Source: Niebla homalea (Eukaryota > Ascomycota > Lecanoromycetes > Lecanorales > Ramalinaceae). Taken from it: 64,000 nucleotides of DNA. A program made the translations under genes and the position numbers. The stretch spans positions 434,001-498,000 of the forward strand of contig JAHGAU010000028.1 of the NCBI GenBank assembly GCA_019925105.1, read 5' to 3'. Positions 21,013 through 30,915 of the stretch are shown here, in pieces (position 1 is the stretch's first letter; each line of letters opens with the position of its first letter). The notes under the pieces were generated by a model. The model ran no database searches. It was not told the DNA's origin and saw nothing but the letters and a program-made list of their open reading frames with translations.

Positions 21013-22437
21013 CAGGGCTCAGATGTCGTAATCCTACATCAGATGGTTCATCGTCCAATACAAGAGCGAGAGAGAGAAAAAAAGAGGGACATTTGACACG
21101 GTCGAAGTCAGCAACAGTCATAAACGAGAAAAAGCCTTCAGTCTTGCGCAAAGCCGTACTTAGCGTGTTCATTTTCGATGTCGTTTCCTTGGCGATTTCG
21201 ACTTCACCCCCACCCTAAATCCTGCTACGGAACATACGATTACGTCATGGAAAAGGATTTTTGGAGAAATCTGAGATTTATCAGCGGATGTTATTCTCCA
21301 ATATTCACATACAAATTATTGGATAAAAAGCAGAAACCAAAAAGGTTGATTTTGAGGGTGACTTTTAGGGAAGACGACCCCTAAAAATCCTAGTGCAGAC
21401 AGTAAGCTCGGTGGGGTCGGGGTGGAGTCGAAATCGCCAAGGAAACGACATCGAAAATGAACACGCTAAACGTCCAGAACGGCAACTGCTTTCACTTGGA
21501 CCCCACTTCTGGGCATGGCTGCAAGAATCTCGTCAACCACAATCCTGGACTAATCTCATTGCTTGCCTTAGCCACAAGTCATCCTTTACTATTCTAGACA
21601 AATCTTCGAAAAGTTGTCGTTTGATATATACCCTTTTTAACGACAGAGACTCTAAAGTTCAAGAAGAAGGTTGGGAAAGGGGAAGCGAGCGAAGCGGCCG
21701 GGAGCAAAAAACGACGCGCCAATCTCACCCTAGGATGCCTGGGAAAGCCCAGCTAATCAGGGGGGGCATTTACTCCGCTCCGTGGCGAAGAAATAATTGG
21801 CAATGATTTTCTGACTTAAATGAAATACTTCTCGTACAGACAATACTCGATTTTGCATTATGTACAACTTTTTTCACCAAAAGTCTTCTATCCAAAGGTC
21901 CCGTTCGTTGAATGATCAATAACTTGGAATTGCCGTGTTGCAATTATTCTCTTCACCACCGAGTTCTCATTCCAAATCAAGCCTCAAAGCCTTAGGGAAT
22001 ATTCCGACAGAACTCTCGTTTTTTTCCTCCTGGACTATATCCACTCATCTCAGACCGTCCATAAAGTTGAGAGAAGTTAAGGGAATTGCGTTCGCATTAT
22101 GAATACCTATTCTATCTATTGATTATCCGCATTCTGTTCTCAAATACTGTCAGGCGAACGCCATCCTTACGCTGCACACCAGAAAGACGGTACCAATACC
22201 CAGCCAGTCCATCTCATCTTAAGCTCAGCCTCACACATGAAGACGTTTCGCAATTGCCCTAATGAACCATTATATAGATCACTCTCCTTGGCAGCCAACC
22301 ATTTCCCATGTCTACCACAGTTCAATTTCTCTCTCCCCCCTCTGGCTCTCACGGTCTTCCATATTCCCTTTTCGTTGCCCACATCCACTCTCACCCCCCT
22401 ATCACTCCCCATGTCCCTGCCCTCCTCACATCTCCAT
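21013..22437. other. Intergenic region carrying the MITE-like element
   Basis: Besides the inverted-repeat element I see no gene. An open frame at 21393-21806 runs out of the right inverted repeat and has no recognisable domain. The stretch 21810-22230 is AT-rich and featureless. Confidence 0.5.
21160..21469. mobile_element. MITE-like element with about 53-bp terminal inverted repeats and TA flanks
   Basis: The sequence GCGTGTTCATTTTCGATGTC onward (21163-21215) recurs as its reverse complement at 21414-21466. I count 41 identical bases from the ends, then two mismatches in the next dozen. Both ends abut TA, so the insertion fits a TA target-site duplication as made by Tc1/mariner-type transposases. 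The interior (about 200 bp) is AT-rich and has no coding potential. Total length is about 305 bp. It sits in the promoter region of the CorA-like gene. Family assignment to Tc1/mariner is inference from the TA flanks alone. Confidence 0.8.
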
Positions 22438-24104
22438 TCACAGTCCCATCCCCAACCCCATCCCCATCCCCGCCCCCACAACCACCATGGCAATCACCAC
22501 TCCAAACATCTCACCACACCCCCTATCCGCCCCACTAACAGCGGCCTTCGCCATACTCGTCGCACTCGCGCTCGCCTCTGCCACCGAACTAGAACTAGCA
22601 ATCGCACTCACCTCCCCACACCCCGCACACTCTACTCCACTACTCGACGCCTCAGGAGCCTCCTCATTACCAGCACTCGGACTCGCCGTCGCCGTCGCCA
22701 CCGCCGTCGGCACAGCAGCCGAGGCATTCGCGTATTTGCGGGGCAACCCCATCTCAGGAAATCCCACCGACGCCGACGCCGACGGTGACGGTGAAGGCGA
22801 TGTCCCCGTCGCAAACGCAGCAGCAGCGTTGTTGGGGGCTGGGGCGGACGGGTAAGGTGCTGACGCTGGGGCTGGGGCTGGGGCCGGACAATTCGCACCA
22901 ACGCCTGGACACGATGGTGGTGCTGAAGCTGCGGGTGCGGCAGCGGCTTTCTTCTCCTCCACCGCCGGTGGCGCTGCTGCTGGGGATGGGGATGGGGATG
23001 GTGATGGTGATGGTGATGGTGATGGTGATGGTGATGCAGCGGGGCAATTGGCACCGCCAGGACATGACGCTGCTGCTGCTCCAGCGCTTGCAGGTGGTGA
23101 GCTCGCGGGCGCCGCCTCAGTCGCAGTGGAAGCGGAAGACATCGGTGCGGCTGGTGCGGCGGGGGCGGCGTTTCCTTTCGGCGCCGGTGCTGCGGGGGCT
23201 GCTGGTGCTGCGGAGGCTGCTGGCGCTGGGGCGGGAGAAGATGCTGGTGCCCTAGCTGCCGGAGTAACAGGGGCAGGAGCAGGAGCAGGGGGGGCTGAAG
23301 ATGCTGGCGCGGCGGCTGCTTTATTCTTGACTGGCTGTGCGGCGACAGGGGCGGCGGCTGGTGAAGCTGCTGGTGCTGGTGCTGGTGCTGGTGCTGGCGC
23401 TGGTGCTGGAGCGGGAGATGGCGAGGGAGAGGGGGAGGATGCGGGACTGTTCACATCGGCAACGGGGGCGGCCATGGCGTTAGCGTAGCCTCCCCAGAAA
23501 CTTCTTGGGAAAACATGGAGAACGGATCAGCCGACGCGCCGCGTAGAGCAGAGGACAGGCAGCAGACGTCAAACAACAGGAGGTTGCCAAACACAGAACA
23601 AAGAATCTGCCTGGGCCATTGGCGATGAATATCGAAAGGGTATGGCAACGACCCCAACGTTCTCGTAAGTGAAAGGACGCATTTGCCCAGATCGGCTCCG
23701 CACTCCGACTCCCCTCCTCCTCCTCCTTCCCCCCCTCCTTCTCCTTCCTCCAAAAAAAAAAAAGAAAAACAAGAGCCAGAAACAAACAACCAAACAAACA
23801 AGAAGAAAGTAACCCAAACTCACGCAACAGCCCCAGGACTCGCACTCGCCACCCCCCCCTGCTCCCCCTCGCTGCCCGGGCTCCCCGCCCCCTGGCTCCC
23901 CGCCACCGCCGGCCCGGGCGCCTGGATCTGCCCATCCCCGATCTCAGTCACCATCCCCACGCCCCTCCTGCCAATCTGGATGTGGCCGAGGCTGTGGACC
24001 GCGTCGTGAGCGTTGACATCATGACCCCCAACGACCGCGGTGATGGTGGCGAAGAGGAGGAGCAGCGCGAGGGCGAGGGGGCGGTGTGTTGGGGGGGTAT
24101 GCAT
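22438..24104 (-). CDS. Candidate cell-wall protein: signal peptide, PIR-like motif, Ala/Pro/Ser-rich repeats, hydrophobic tail
   Basis: An N-terminal exon (24104 to about 23825) encodes a clear signal peptide (PLALALLLLFATITAVVGG) and VTEIGDGQIQAPGPA, which carries the DGQIQ core of PIR cell-wall repeats. A second open frame (about 23503-22438) is extremely rich in Ala, Pro and Ser. It contains a SCPGGANCPA / SCPGVGANCPA pair flanking an (SP)n run and ends in a hydrophobic segment (FGVVIAMVVVGAGMGMGLGM) that could be a GPI-attachment signal. The roughly 320-bp gap between them starts with GTGAGT, but the join that keeps the second frame needs a non-standard donor a few bases earlier, so the linking splice is not settled. 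They may be one gene or two. An ordered catalytic domain is absent. Confidence 0.45.
22980..23035. repeat. Hexamer repeat GGGGAT/GGTGAT
   Basis: Nine to ten head-to-tail six-base units (GGGGAT then GGTGAT). On the minus strand they encode the Ser-Pro run of the cell-wall candidate. The unit is a multiple of three, so length change keeps frame. Confidence 0.85.
23366..23410. repeat. GCTGGT hexamer repeat
   Basis: About seven GCTGGT-type units; on the minus strand they encode the (Ala-Pro)n tract near the start of the repeat-rich frame. Confidence 0.8.
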
Positions 24105-24990
24105 GATTGATTGATTGATTTGCTGTTGCTGTGTGCTGCGAGTTGAGTTGGTGGAATGACTGGTGAAGGTAGGTAATTAGGTAGGTAGGTGAACTTGGAC
24201 GCCCTTTTTTCTTCTTACGGGGCCCCTGCTCAAAATGGGGCTGGCAAAAGACTGATTGGTTTGGTTCGCTGATATGAAGGTGGTTTCTTCGTTGTCGTCG
24301 TCCGAGTCCGCGAGTCGGTGGGGGTTTTCTTCTTCTTCTACTTCTTCTTCTCTTTGGGAGAGAGGATGGTGGGAGTGAGGAGCGAGGCCTGCTCTCCGAA
24401 ATCGTTTGTTGTGTTTGGTAAAACGAGCGTGGTTAGAAGAAAGGGCCTGGTCACGATGATTTGGAATGGACTTTCTCTCTCTCTCTCTCTCTCTCTCTGC
24501 TTCTCTGGTATATCTGTCAACTCGGGTGAAGGAATTGAGGAAAGATGGAAAGATGTCTGGGGCATAAAAAGGACGTGGGTAAAAGGGGGGGTCAACGCGT
24601 GTTTGCGGGGGAGGCTGGGTTTTTGGTATGTTGTTTCTTCGTATCAACCCCCTTGCGTTGACATTGATAGTAATCGGTACATTCCTCGGTAAAGAGACCC
24701 CTCCTCCGATGGCCCAGCCACCATGATTTGAAATAGTCTTTGTCTTCGCTCAGATATCCTCCTCGCTCATACTCCCGCCAAACGATGTTGATCCGCCTAG
24801 ACAAAGCCTTTCCGAGTACTGTAAGCCCTCTGAACATTTCCTCCAGGTCTTTTGCGTGGCAATGTGACAAATAAAGCAAATCCTCCCTCCCATTCTATGC
24901 TCACGTCTTGAACGTCAAGCGATCGCAGTGCTTTTGTTTTTTGTTCCGCCCTCTGCGCGTAAATTACGTATAGTCACACATGGTGCGAGT
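24105..24990. other. Intergenic region with a CT microsatellite
   Basis: Contains a (CT)n run at 24474-24499 and polypyrimidine-rich sequence, otherwise nothing supported. It is the promoter side of the cell-wall candidate and the 3' side of the bZIP gene. Confidence 0.5.
24474..24499. repeat. (CT)n microsatellite
   Basis: About twelve CT dinucleotides without interruption. Confidence 0.9.
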
Positions 24991-26964
24991 CTACCTCATT
25001 GGTTTCCGATCGTTCAATTCCATGCTCTCAAAGGAGTCGAAGACCGAGTTGAGAGCATCCGACACTTCGTACTGTTCGAGCACCGCACCGAATCTGGTAC
25101 AGAAATTGTTCGTCAGCTTTGCTCACCACTGATCACACTTGCCCGATCAATCAGCCAAAAAGAAGAGAGAAACATCATACCCGTAACATCGGCTACTCTC
25201 CCTCAGCTTCTCCGTCAAGCCCATAAACTGGCGCCTCGTCAGCAGCGGGTAGCGTTCATCCTCGCGGATAATTCTCAAGGCCAGAATAGGTGGGATCTCT
25301 CCTCCATTGAGTGGTAAGCGCTGCGCCGTCTCCATCAGCTCGAGCAGGTTGTTCGCTGGAATGTTGGGAGCTTGATGATAATCCACGGTGGGACATTTGT
25401 CGATGTGGCTGGGAGGAGGGTTGGTGAGCATCATGGCATGACCAGATAATTCGTAGTTCATGTCTTGTTCTTGTGGTGGATTGGCGCGGACATTGAGGTA
25501 TTGTTGATGATCTTTGCAATTCTCCTCGAGACTATTGGATGTTAGCAAGGATGCAATACGAGATCCAACGAGATGAATATAGGTGATAGCTAGACCAAAG
25601 GAAATAAGAGTGGTAGACACTCACGCCAAGACAAACTGAACACCCAACTGATCGCGCTCCAGGGCCTCCTTCTTGATCCGCTCATCCTTGATGTCTGGAG
25701 CGCCATGCGCGTGATTATGTCCCTGACTATGGGATGGAGGGAACATCGACGATGCAGGACTGATCAAGGTGTCAATGGTGCCATTGGATTCTTGGCGAGA
25801 CGTTTGACCAGAGATGGCTGAGCTGGCCGTAGGAGAAGGTCTACCAGAGCCTGTGGCAGAGACTGGAGTGGCAACACTCGATCCGTAGCCTGAGCTGCCA
25901 CTCGTAGAGCGAGGCATCTGACCATGTGGACCACGCGGTGAGACTTGCGAAGGGCTGATTTGCGATGATGTCGTGACAGTAGTTGAGGTGGGCATGCCTT
26001 GTTGATGTTCTCGCTGAGGGAAGCCCGGCATACTGCCCACCATTTGCTGCTGTCGATATGCTGGATGCGTATCCATGGGGCTGATTGGGACAGAATGCTG
26101 TTGTTGAGTGTACCTCGCCTGGTGATTTTGAGCAGGCTGGAATTGTTGGTTGTTCGCAGGATGATGGCGCGAGTGATTGTGTTGGATGAAGTGTGGCTGT
26201 TGTGATTGTTGTTGGTGTTCATATTGATGCTGAGGTTGATGTTGATGTTGCTGCTGAGCATACTGCATTTGGCCACCTGAGTAGACGGCTGGTTGTGTTT
26301 GTGAGGTCGGCTGCTGGTTATTGAGTAGGACTAGGCGGTCGAACGTGATGCCATTAACGGTGAGCAACTGCTTCAGACGCTCGTTCTCATGCCTCGTATT
26401 CTCCATATCATGAATCCGCCTAGCTGCCGCCTGAAGCTGCTGCTGCATCATTTGGTTGTCCTTGATGGTCTGAGCAAACCTTTCCCTCAACCGACCCACG
26501 TCCAGCTCGAGCGTCTTCGTGTAAAATTCCTTCCTTTCGCGGTGAGTGCTATCCATTTGTGAGCAAGATGGACTTGTGAAATCAAGCCATACTCACCGCT
26601 GAGCTTGACGATTTAATTCCTGCCTGCGGCTGATTGCGGGCTTGCTGTCTCGTTTCGGCCCTCTCTTTTTGGCGGGCACGCCATCTGGGATCTTATCAGT
26701 ATTGCATGCTGCAACTCCAATCCCGATCCGTGATACTGCACCTTTTGTAGTCTTGGCCTTGGACATCAAGAAATTGAGATTGAGGCCTCGCCCATTCTCA
26801 TTGATGGGACTCTCTTCAGGTATACTCTCGGAATACATCGCATCTTCCATTTGACTGTCTTGGCCGTCCGCTTGACCATAGTACTGGGAAGAGCCGGGCG
26901 AGACGGGCATGCCCTGCGTGGGCGGAAGAGTATTCAGATCGGGTTGCTGTCGTGATGGACGCAT
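24991..26964 (-). CDS. bZIP transcription factor, Yap-like basic region, Gln/His-rich centre
   Basis: Four exons (26964-26597, 26548-25625, 25531-25181, 25093-24991) sum to 582 codons (581 residues). The basic region NRQAQR/THRERKEFY has the Yap-type NxxAQxxxRxRK pattern and is split by the first intron; the leucine-zipper-like coil follows (LELDVGRLRERF...QMMQQQLQAAARRI, then ENERLKQLL). The middle is rich in Gln and His (about 80 residues), followed by a Ser/Gly/Pro-rich part. The C-terminal 130 residues (HIDKCPTVDYHQAPN, LPLNGGEIPPILALRII, TRRQFMGLTEKL) look folded and are probably a conserved fungal domain. It should act in the nucleus as a DNA-binding regulator; targets cannot be inferred. 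No HapX CCAAT-binding or redox Cys-rich domain is seen. Confidence 0.88.
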
Positions 26965-29062
26965 CGTGAGAGAAGAATTGATTTCGGAGCCAATCTGATT
27001 CTGGGGGGGTAGTGATGACCTTACTTCCTAGGAGCGGCGGGACAAGATGTACTGATCGGGAGGTGCTGGTATCTGGATTCGAGATTGGTTCATCAGATCG
27101 GTTCCAGACTTGTAGGAGATCTATTGACGGGATCTCGGGTGCGTGTGGTGAAAGCTCCACGCTATGGTCGTTTGGAGCAAGTGCTGGAGTGGCTAGTATC
27201 GAAATGAATGATAGACAGCGATACGGGACGTTTCTCTTCCAATTAATTAATGTAGATAGGTTGGAATGATCGATTCAGACCATGTAGAATATACAAACAA
27301 TGAAGTTCAAGTATCAGATACAGTGATGGAGGATTGAAAAGAATGAATGGTCAGGAAGGTCTCGAGTAATCTCGCTGCAGAAGGCCTCGATCGAGGCTGC
27401 GTCGAATTACTGCAGACTGACGTGTGAATCGGTGTCTCAAAGGACCGATGGGAAGCCAGCGAAATTTGAAATTTACCGCTCTGGAATAATTGGATCGTGG
27501 TGCAGAGATTTGCTACTTTGCTGCAGCTTTACGTCGACTGCGTATGCACAAGGTGCTTGTGGGATGTTATTCCCTCCACAGGCCGGACCAATGGAAAATG
27601 GTGTCAGTTAGTTCAAGCCGGATAGTGACTGTCAGATAAATCGGTGCAGCTAGTCAGAGGGTATGGTCAATCTACGGAATACATCACATTATTGGCCTAT
27701 AATTGCCGTATAAAGAGACAGTATCTTGCTTGTCGAGGTATGAAAGAAGGTTCCCGGGAAAAGCGTGGAGAGGAGAAGCGGCTGGGATTTGGGAGAACCG
27801 TCCCCAAGACTAAGATGGGATCGGGACCGTTGCGACAGGCTAAGAAGGCTAAAACCACTAAAAACCCAGACTAATTGATTGGAACTCGGCTCTTGGGCTT
27901 TGGGATGCTTGGTGGCGCACTGGAAGCGAGCGTAGCTAGGCCGGACATGGTCAAGAGCGAGAATGAAACCCTGTAGATCATCATCATCTCAAGTCTGAGG
28001 GTGTGCCAAAAATGGGTTCAGTCCTCGACTTCACAATCTCCATGGTTTGACTCCATTCTAAACGTTCATTCTTCCTGCAACCTGACTGCGGTACCGGCAC
28101 GTGGTGGAGACGCTGACGAGGTCACTATTGAAAAAGACGATAATCCACTTAAGCTTGTTTTCCCCCAATGTCCGCATTCAGAATCCTAATCTAAGTGGAG
28201 CCCTATCCTGATATCTTCTCCACGGGCCATCTTCTCCACGGGGCTGCTAATCTTGATTGACTCGTCACATCTATTCAGGTTGGACTATGCATACATACCT
28301 CTTCTGCGAGAGCGCCGGCCTCCCCCTTTACAATTGCAGCATCATCTGTCCATAGACAACCTTTCGCCCATCCGGACCCTGTATATGACAAGCAAAACCC
28401 GTTTGCACGAGCCACGTGGAATGCGCGCATCATTAGCCTTAGTAGCACATCGGAATGACCATCAAGCAGGAAGGATTACGGGAAGTTAGACTTCACAACG
28501 TCTCGAATAACCCTATTCGTTGTGCCCCCCATATTGCTCCCATGTATCAACCCAAGCCTAGCCGGGCTCCGAGCAGAGCTCCGATCGTCCGCCCACTTTC
28601 ATCCCCACTGGCAAGTTGGTCTGTCATAATCTGTACAATCCCAAAAGGCGGCGATACCTTCATTAGGCCCAAATGGAGGGCCTCCGATCGCGCTCGAGGC
28701 TGGTCCTTGACACAAACAAGGGCTTCTGGGTCCAAGCGCCCACATGTGCATGTTGAGATCTACCTCCTTTCTTTGGCTGGCATGACCCATGAGGGCCCGT
28801 GAGGGGTTCCGAGAGAAGTGATTAAAAATTCGCATCTGCCATCACATTTTGATGGCCATAGCCACCCATGTCGCAAGCGTACATGGCGCCACAGCCTGCG
28901 TAGGAGGTAATACCCTACCTTCTTATGCCAGTCTGAACTTTTCTTGCGATCGATGATATGCATAGCGCCAACCGGTCAGTGCGTTTTACGTTCATTGACC
29001 CAGGCAGGGCTAGCGCATTTTATAGTGAGGTCGCAAACATCATGTTGGAAGGTATGAGGAAT
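26965..29062. other. Long gene-poor region
   Basis: Roughly 2.1 kb upstream of the bZIP gene without a supported gene. Small open frames on both strands (27644-27874, 28001-28189, 28455-28802, 28547-28963) overlap and show no family features. The first several hundred bases may be an extended bZIP promoter and leader. Confidence 0.5.
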
Positions 29063-30009
29063 TTACAAGACAGTCGTGTCATCGGGGGGACGAATTATCG
29101 AGCGCATTACGTCCGTGAAGCCCGTGACAGGACTGCCGTGACCATCATTACTATTGGTCTCAGCCGTATGGTTGGTTTGCCCGATCATGGTGTGGCATAG
29201 CTGGACCAACTTCCCGGTATCCACAACATCGAACATAAGTCCGACAGTGTGCAGCCACGTGTATTTATTGAACACTCCCATGACTTGTGTTGCATTGTAA
29301 TGTTGGAAGAAATGCTGGTGGAGGGTAACCACAGAAGCCAGCTCCCGCCTGCAATCACAAGACTTTTCTGGATTGTAGTAGGTTTGACATAATATTCCCT
29401 GTGTGTTTTGTGTCGTTATGCCCGACTCATGGAGGGCTGATATGCGTGGCAGTCAGGTCAGTGGTTGGTCCAGCGAGATTGTGCGTTGATGACGCCGTGA
29501 ATGAGTGTGGCTAGGGAATTTGGGTCTTCCGAAGGGGTGGTGATGAACGCTGAGGAGAAAATTTGGGTGGCAGAGGCACAGAGCCCCAGGGCATTTCTGA
29601 TATATTTGACATCTGAGGCAGTTGGAAGTCACACACCTGTCTTCAGTGATGACCAAAGCCAGATCCTCGTCAGTCTCACCCAGGATCGCGGCTTGTTTGC
29701 GCCTCGCATGACCATACCCTTCCATGTGACGATAGTGGCCAGAGTATTGGGGTATGCATTCTTGAAGAGTTGAAATAGGTCTAGGTTTGTAATCTTGCTT
29801 CTTCCTCCACCGTGGTTGATAGAGGGTTCGACATTTCTCCACAGGTCATCGAAAGGCAGCTGATGTCTTCCCGTTGACGTCTTTCCTTCATGTCTCGATC
29901 TCGCGCGATGGTCGTAGGTGGGACAAAGGTCTCCTGTCATGGGTTCTGTGAAGACGAATGATGGGATGATGCACAAGACAAAGAGCAATGGCCAAGCCAA
30001 CTTAACCAT
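29063..30009 (-). other. Weak candidate for a small secreted protein or decayed gene
   Basis: A minus-strand frame starting at 30009 opens with a good signal peptide (LAWPLLFVLCIIPSFVFTEP) and continues for 126 codons. Downstream, two other frames carry coherent-looking stretches (EGYGHARRKQAAILGETDED; ALGLCASATQIFSSAFITTP), and one can join them with a 40-bp intron (GTGTGT...TATCAG). A further open piece lies at 29332-29063. I do not recognise any family, and the frame changes may equally reflect introns, decay or chance. No name is given. Confidence 0.25.
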
Positions 30010-30915
30010 TGCTCTTCAAGAAGTGCTCGATTATGACCGTTGGGAAACTCCACAGCATCAGGAACAGTACGCAGAGGACTGCAGATATCAGGTCCGACAT
30101 CTGTATGGGCAGTTCTGGGATATGCTCGCGCTTGATACGCAATCCTTTAGCCGTGCTCGGAAATGCAAGAGCGAAACATCGAGATGCAGATGATTTGTGT
30201 CTCGTGGCGTACAGTCGTTGCTAAAGCCATCGTTGTTGGCAGTAGCGAGGCTCGTCTGTGAGAAGACCGTTCCAGGGGGCTTAGAATTACGCGGCGAGAC
30301 AGATATTATTGAGGGCTTTGTTGGTGCGACTGCCTTGGAGGCTTAGACGAAAATGGATTATGAAATCTTAGCGTTAAATCTTGGACCCTGAATGCTGACC
30401 CTGCGCTAGCGTAGCCGGGATCGCGGCGAGCGATCGAATTAGATCTTGGTTCAAGATTCTAGATTTTGGATTCATGTTAGTGATATCAACGGTAACGCGC
30501 ATCATCCGTTCTGCATAGCCACGTGGGCAAATAGGGTGAATGGAAGAATGAGATATCGATTTCTCCATTCCTTAGTATGATCGGTTGCGTGCATCACCCC
30601 TCCAAATTCACTTGGCGAGCGGGTGCTCACAGCTGGGGAGATCGAGCTTTGGTGACACGATTTTTGCAGTGCATTGGTACTGCTGGACTTCGGCTGCGCG
30701 AGTACTCAGAGGACATCATCAATGCTGGTTGCCCAAGATTGGTTACCTGATTGCTCCCTGATGGTTCCGTGCCTAGTCTATCTACCCTAAAACAACCAGT
30801 AATTTCTGGATCTTGAGCTTACACTTTTAAAATCTAACAAATAACCGAAGATTTCTGAACGGAATAACTTTTGGGGAAGACTCCATAGACCAGCTTTCCG
30901 ACGTCAGGCCGCTGT
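30010..30915. other. Intergenic, no gene seen
   Basis: About 900 bp with no credible open frame, between the weak secreted candidate and the 3' end of the GMC oxidoreductase. Confidence 0.55.

Noticed and set aside
22237..22855. Overlapping plus-strand Pro/Ser/His-rich frames of up to 197 codons
   Set aside because: They are antisense shadows of the low-complexity minus-strand frame and share its composition.
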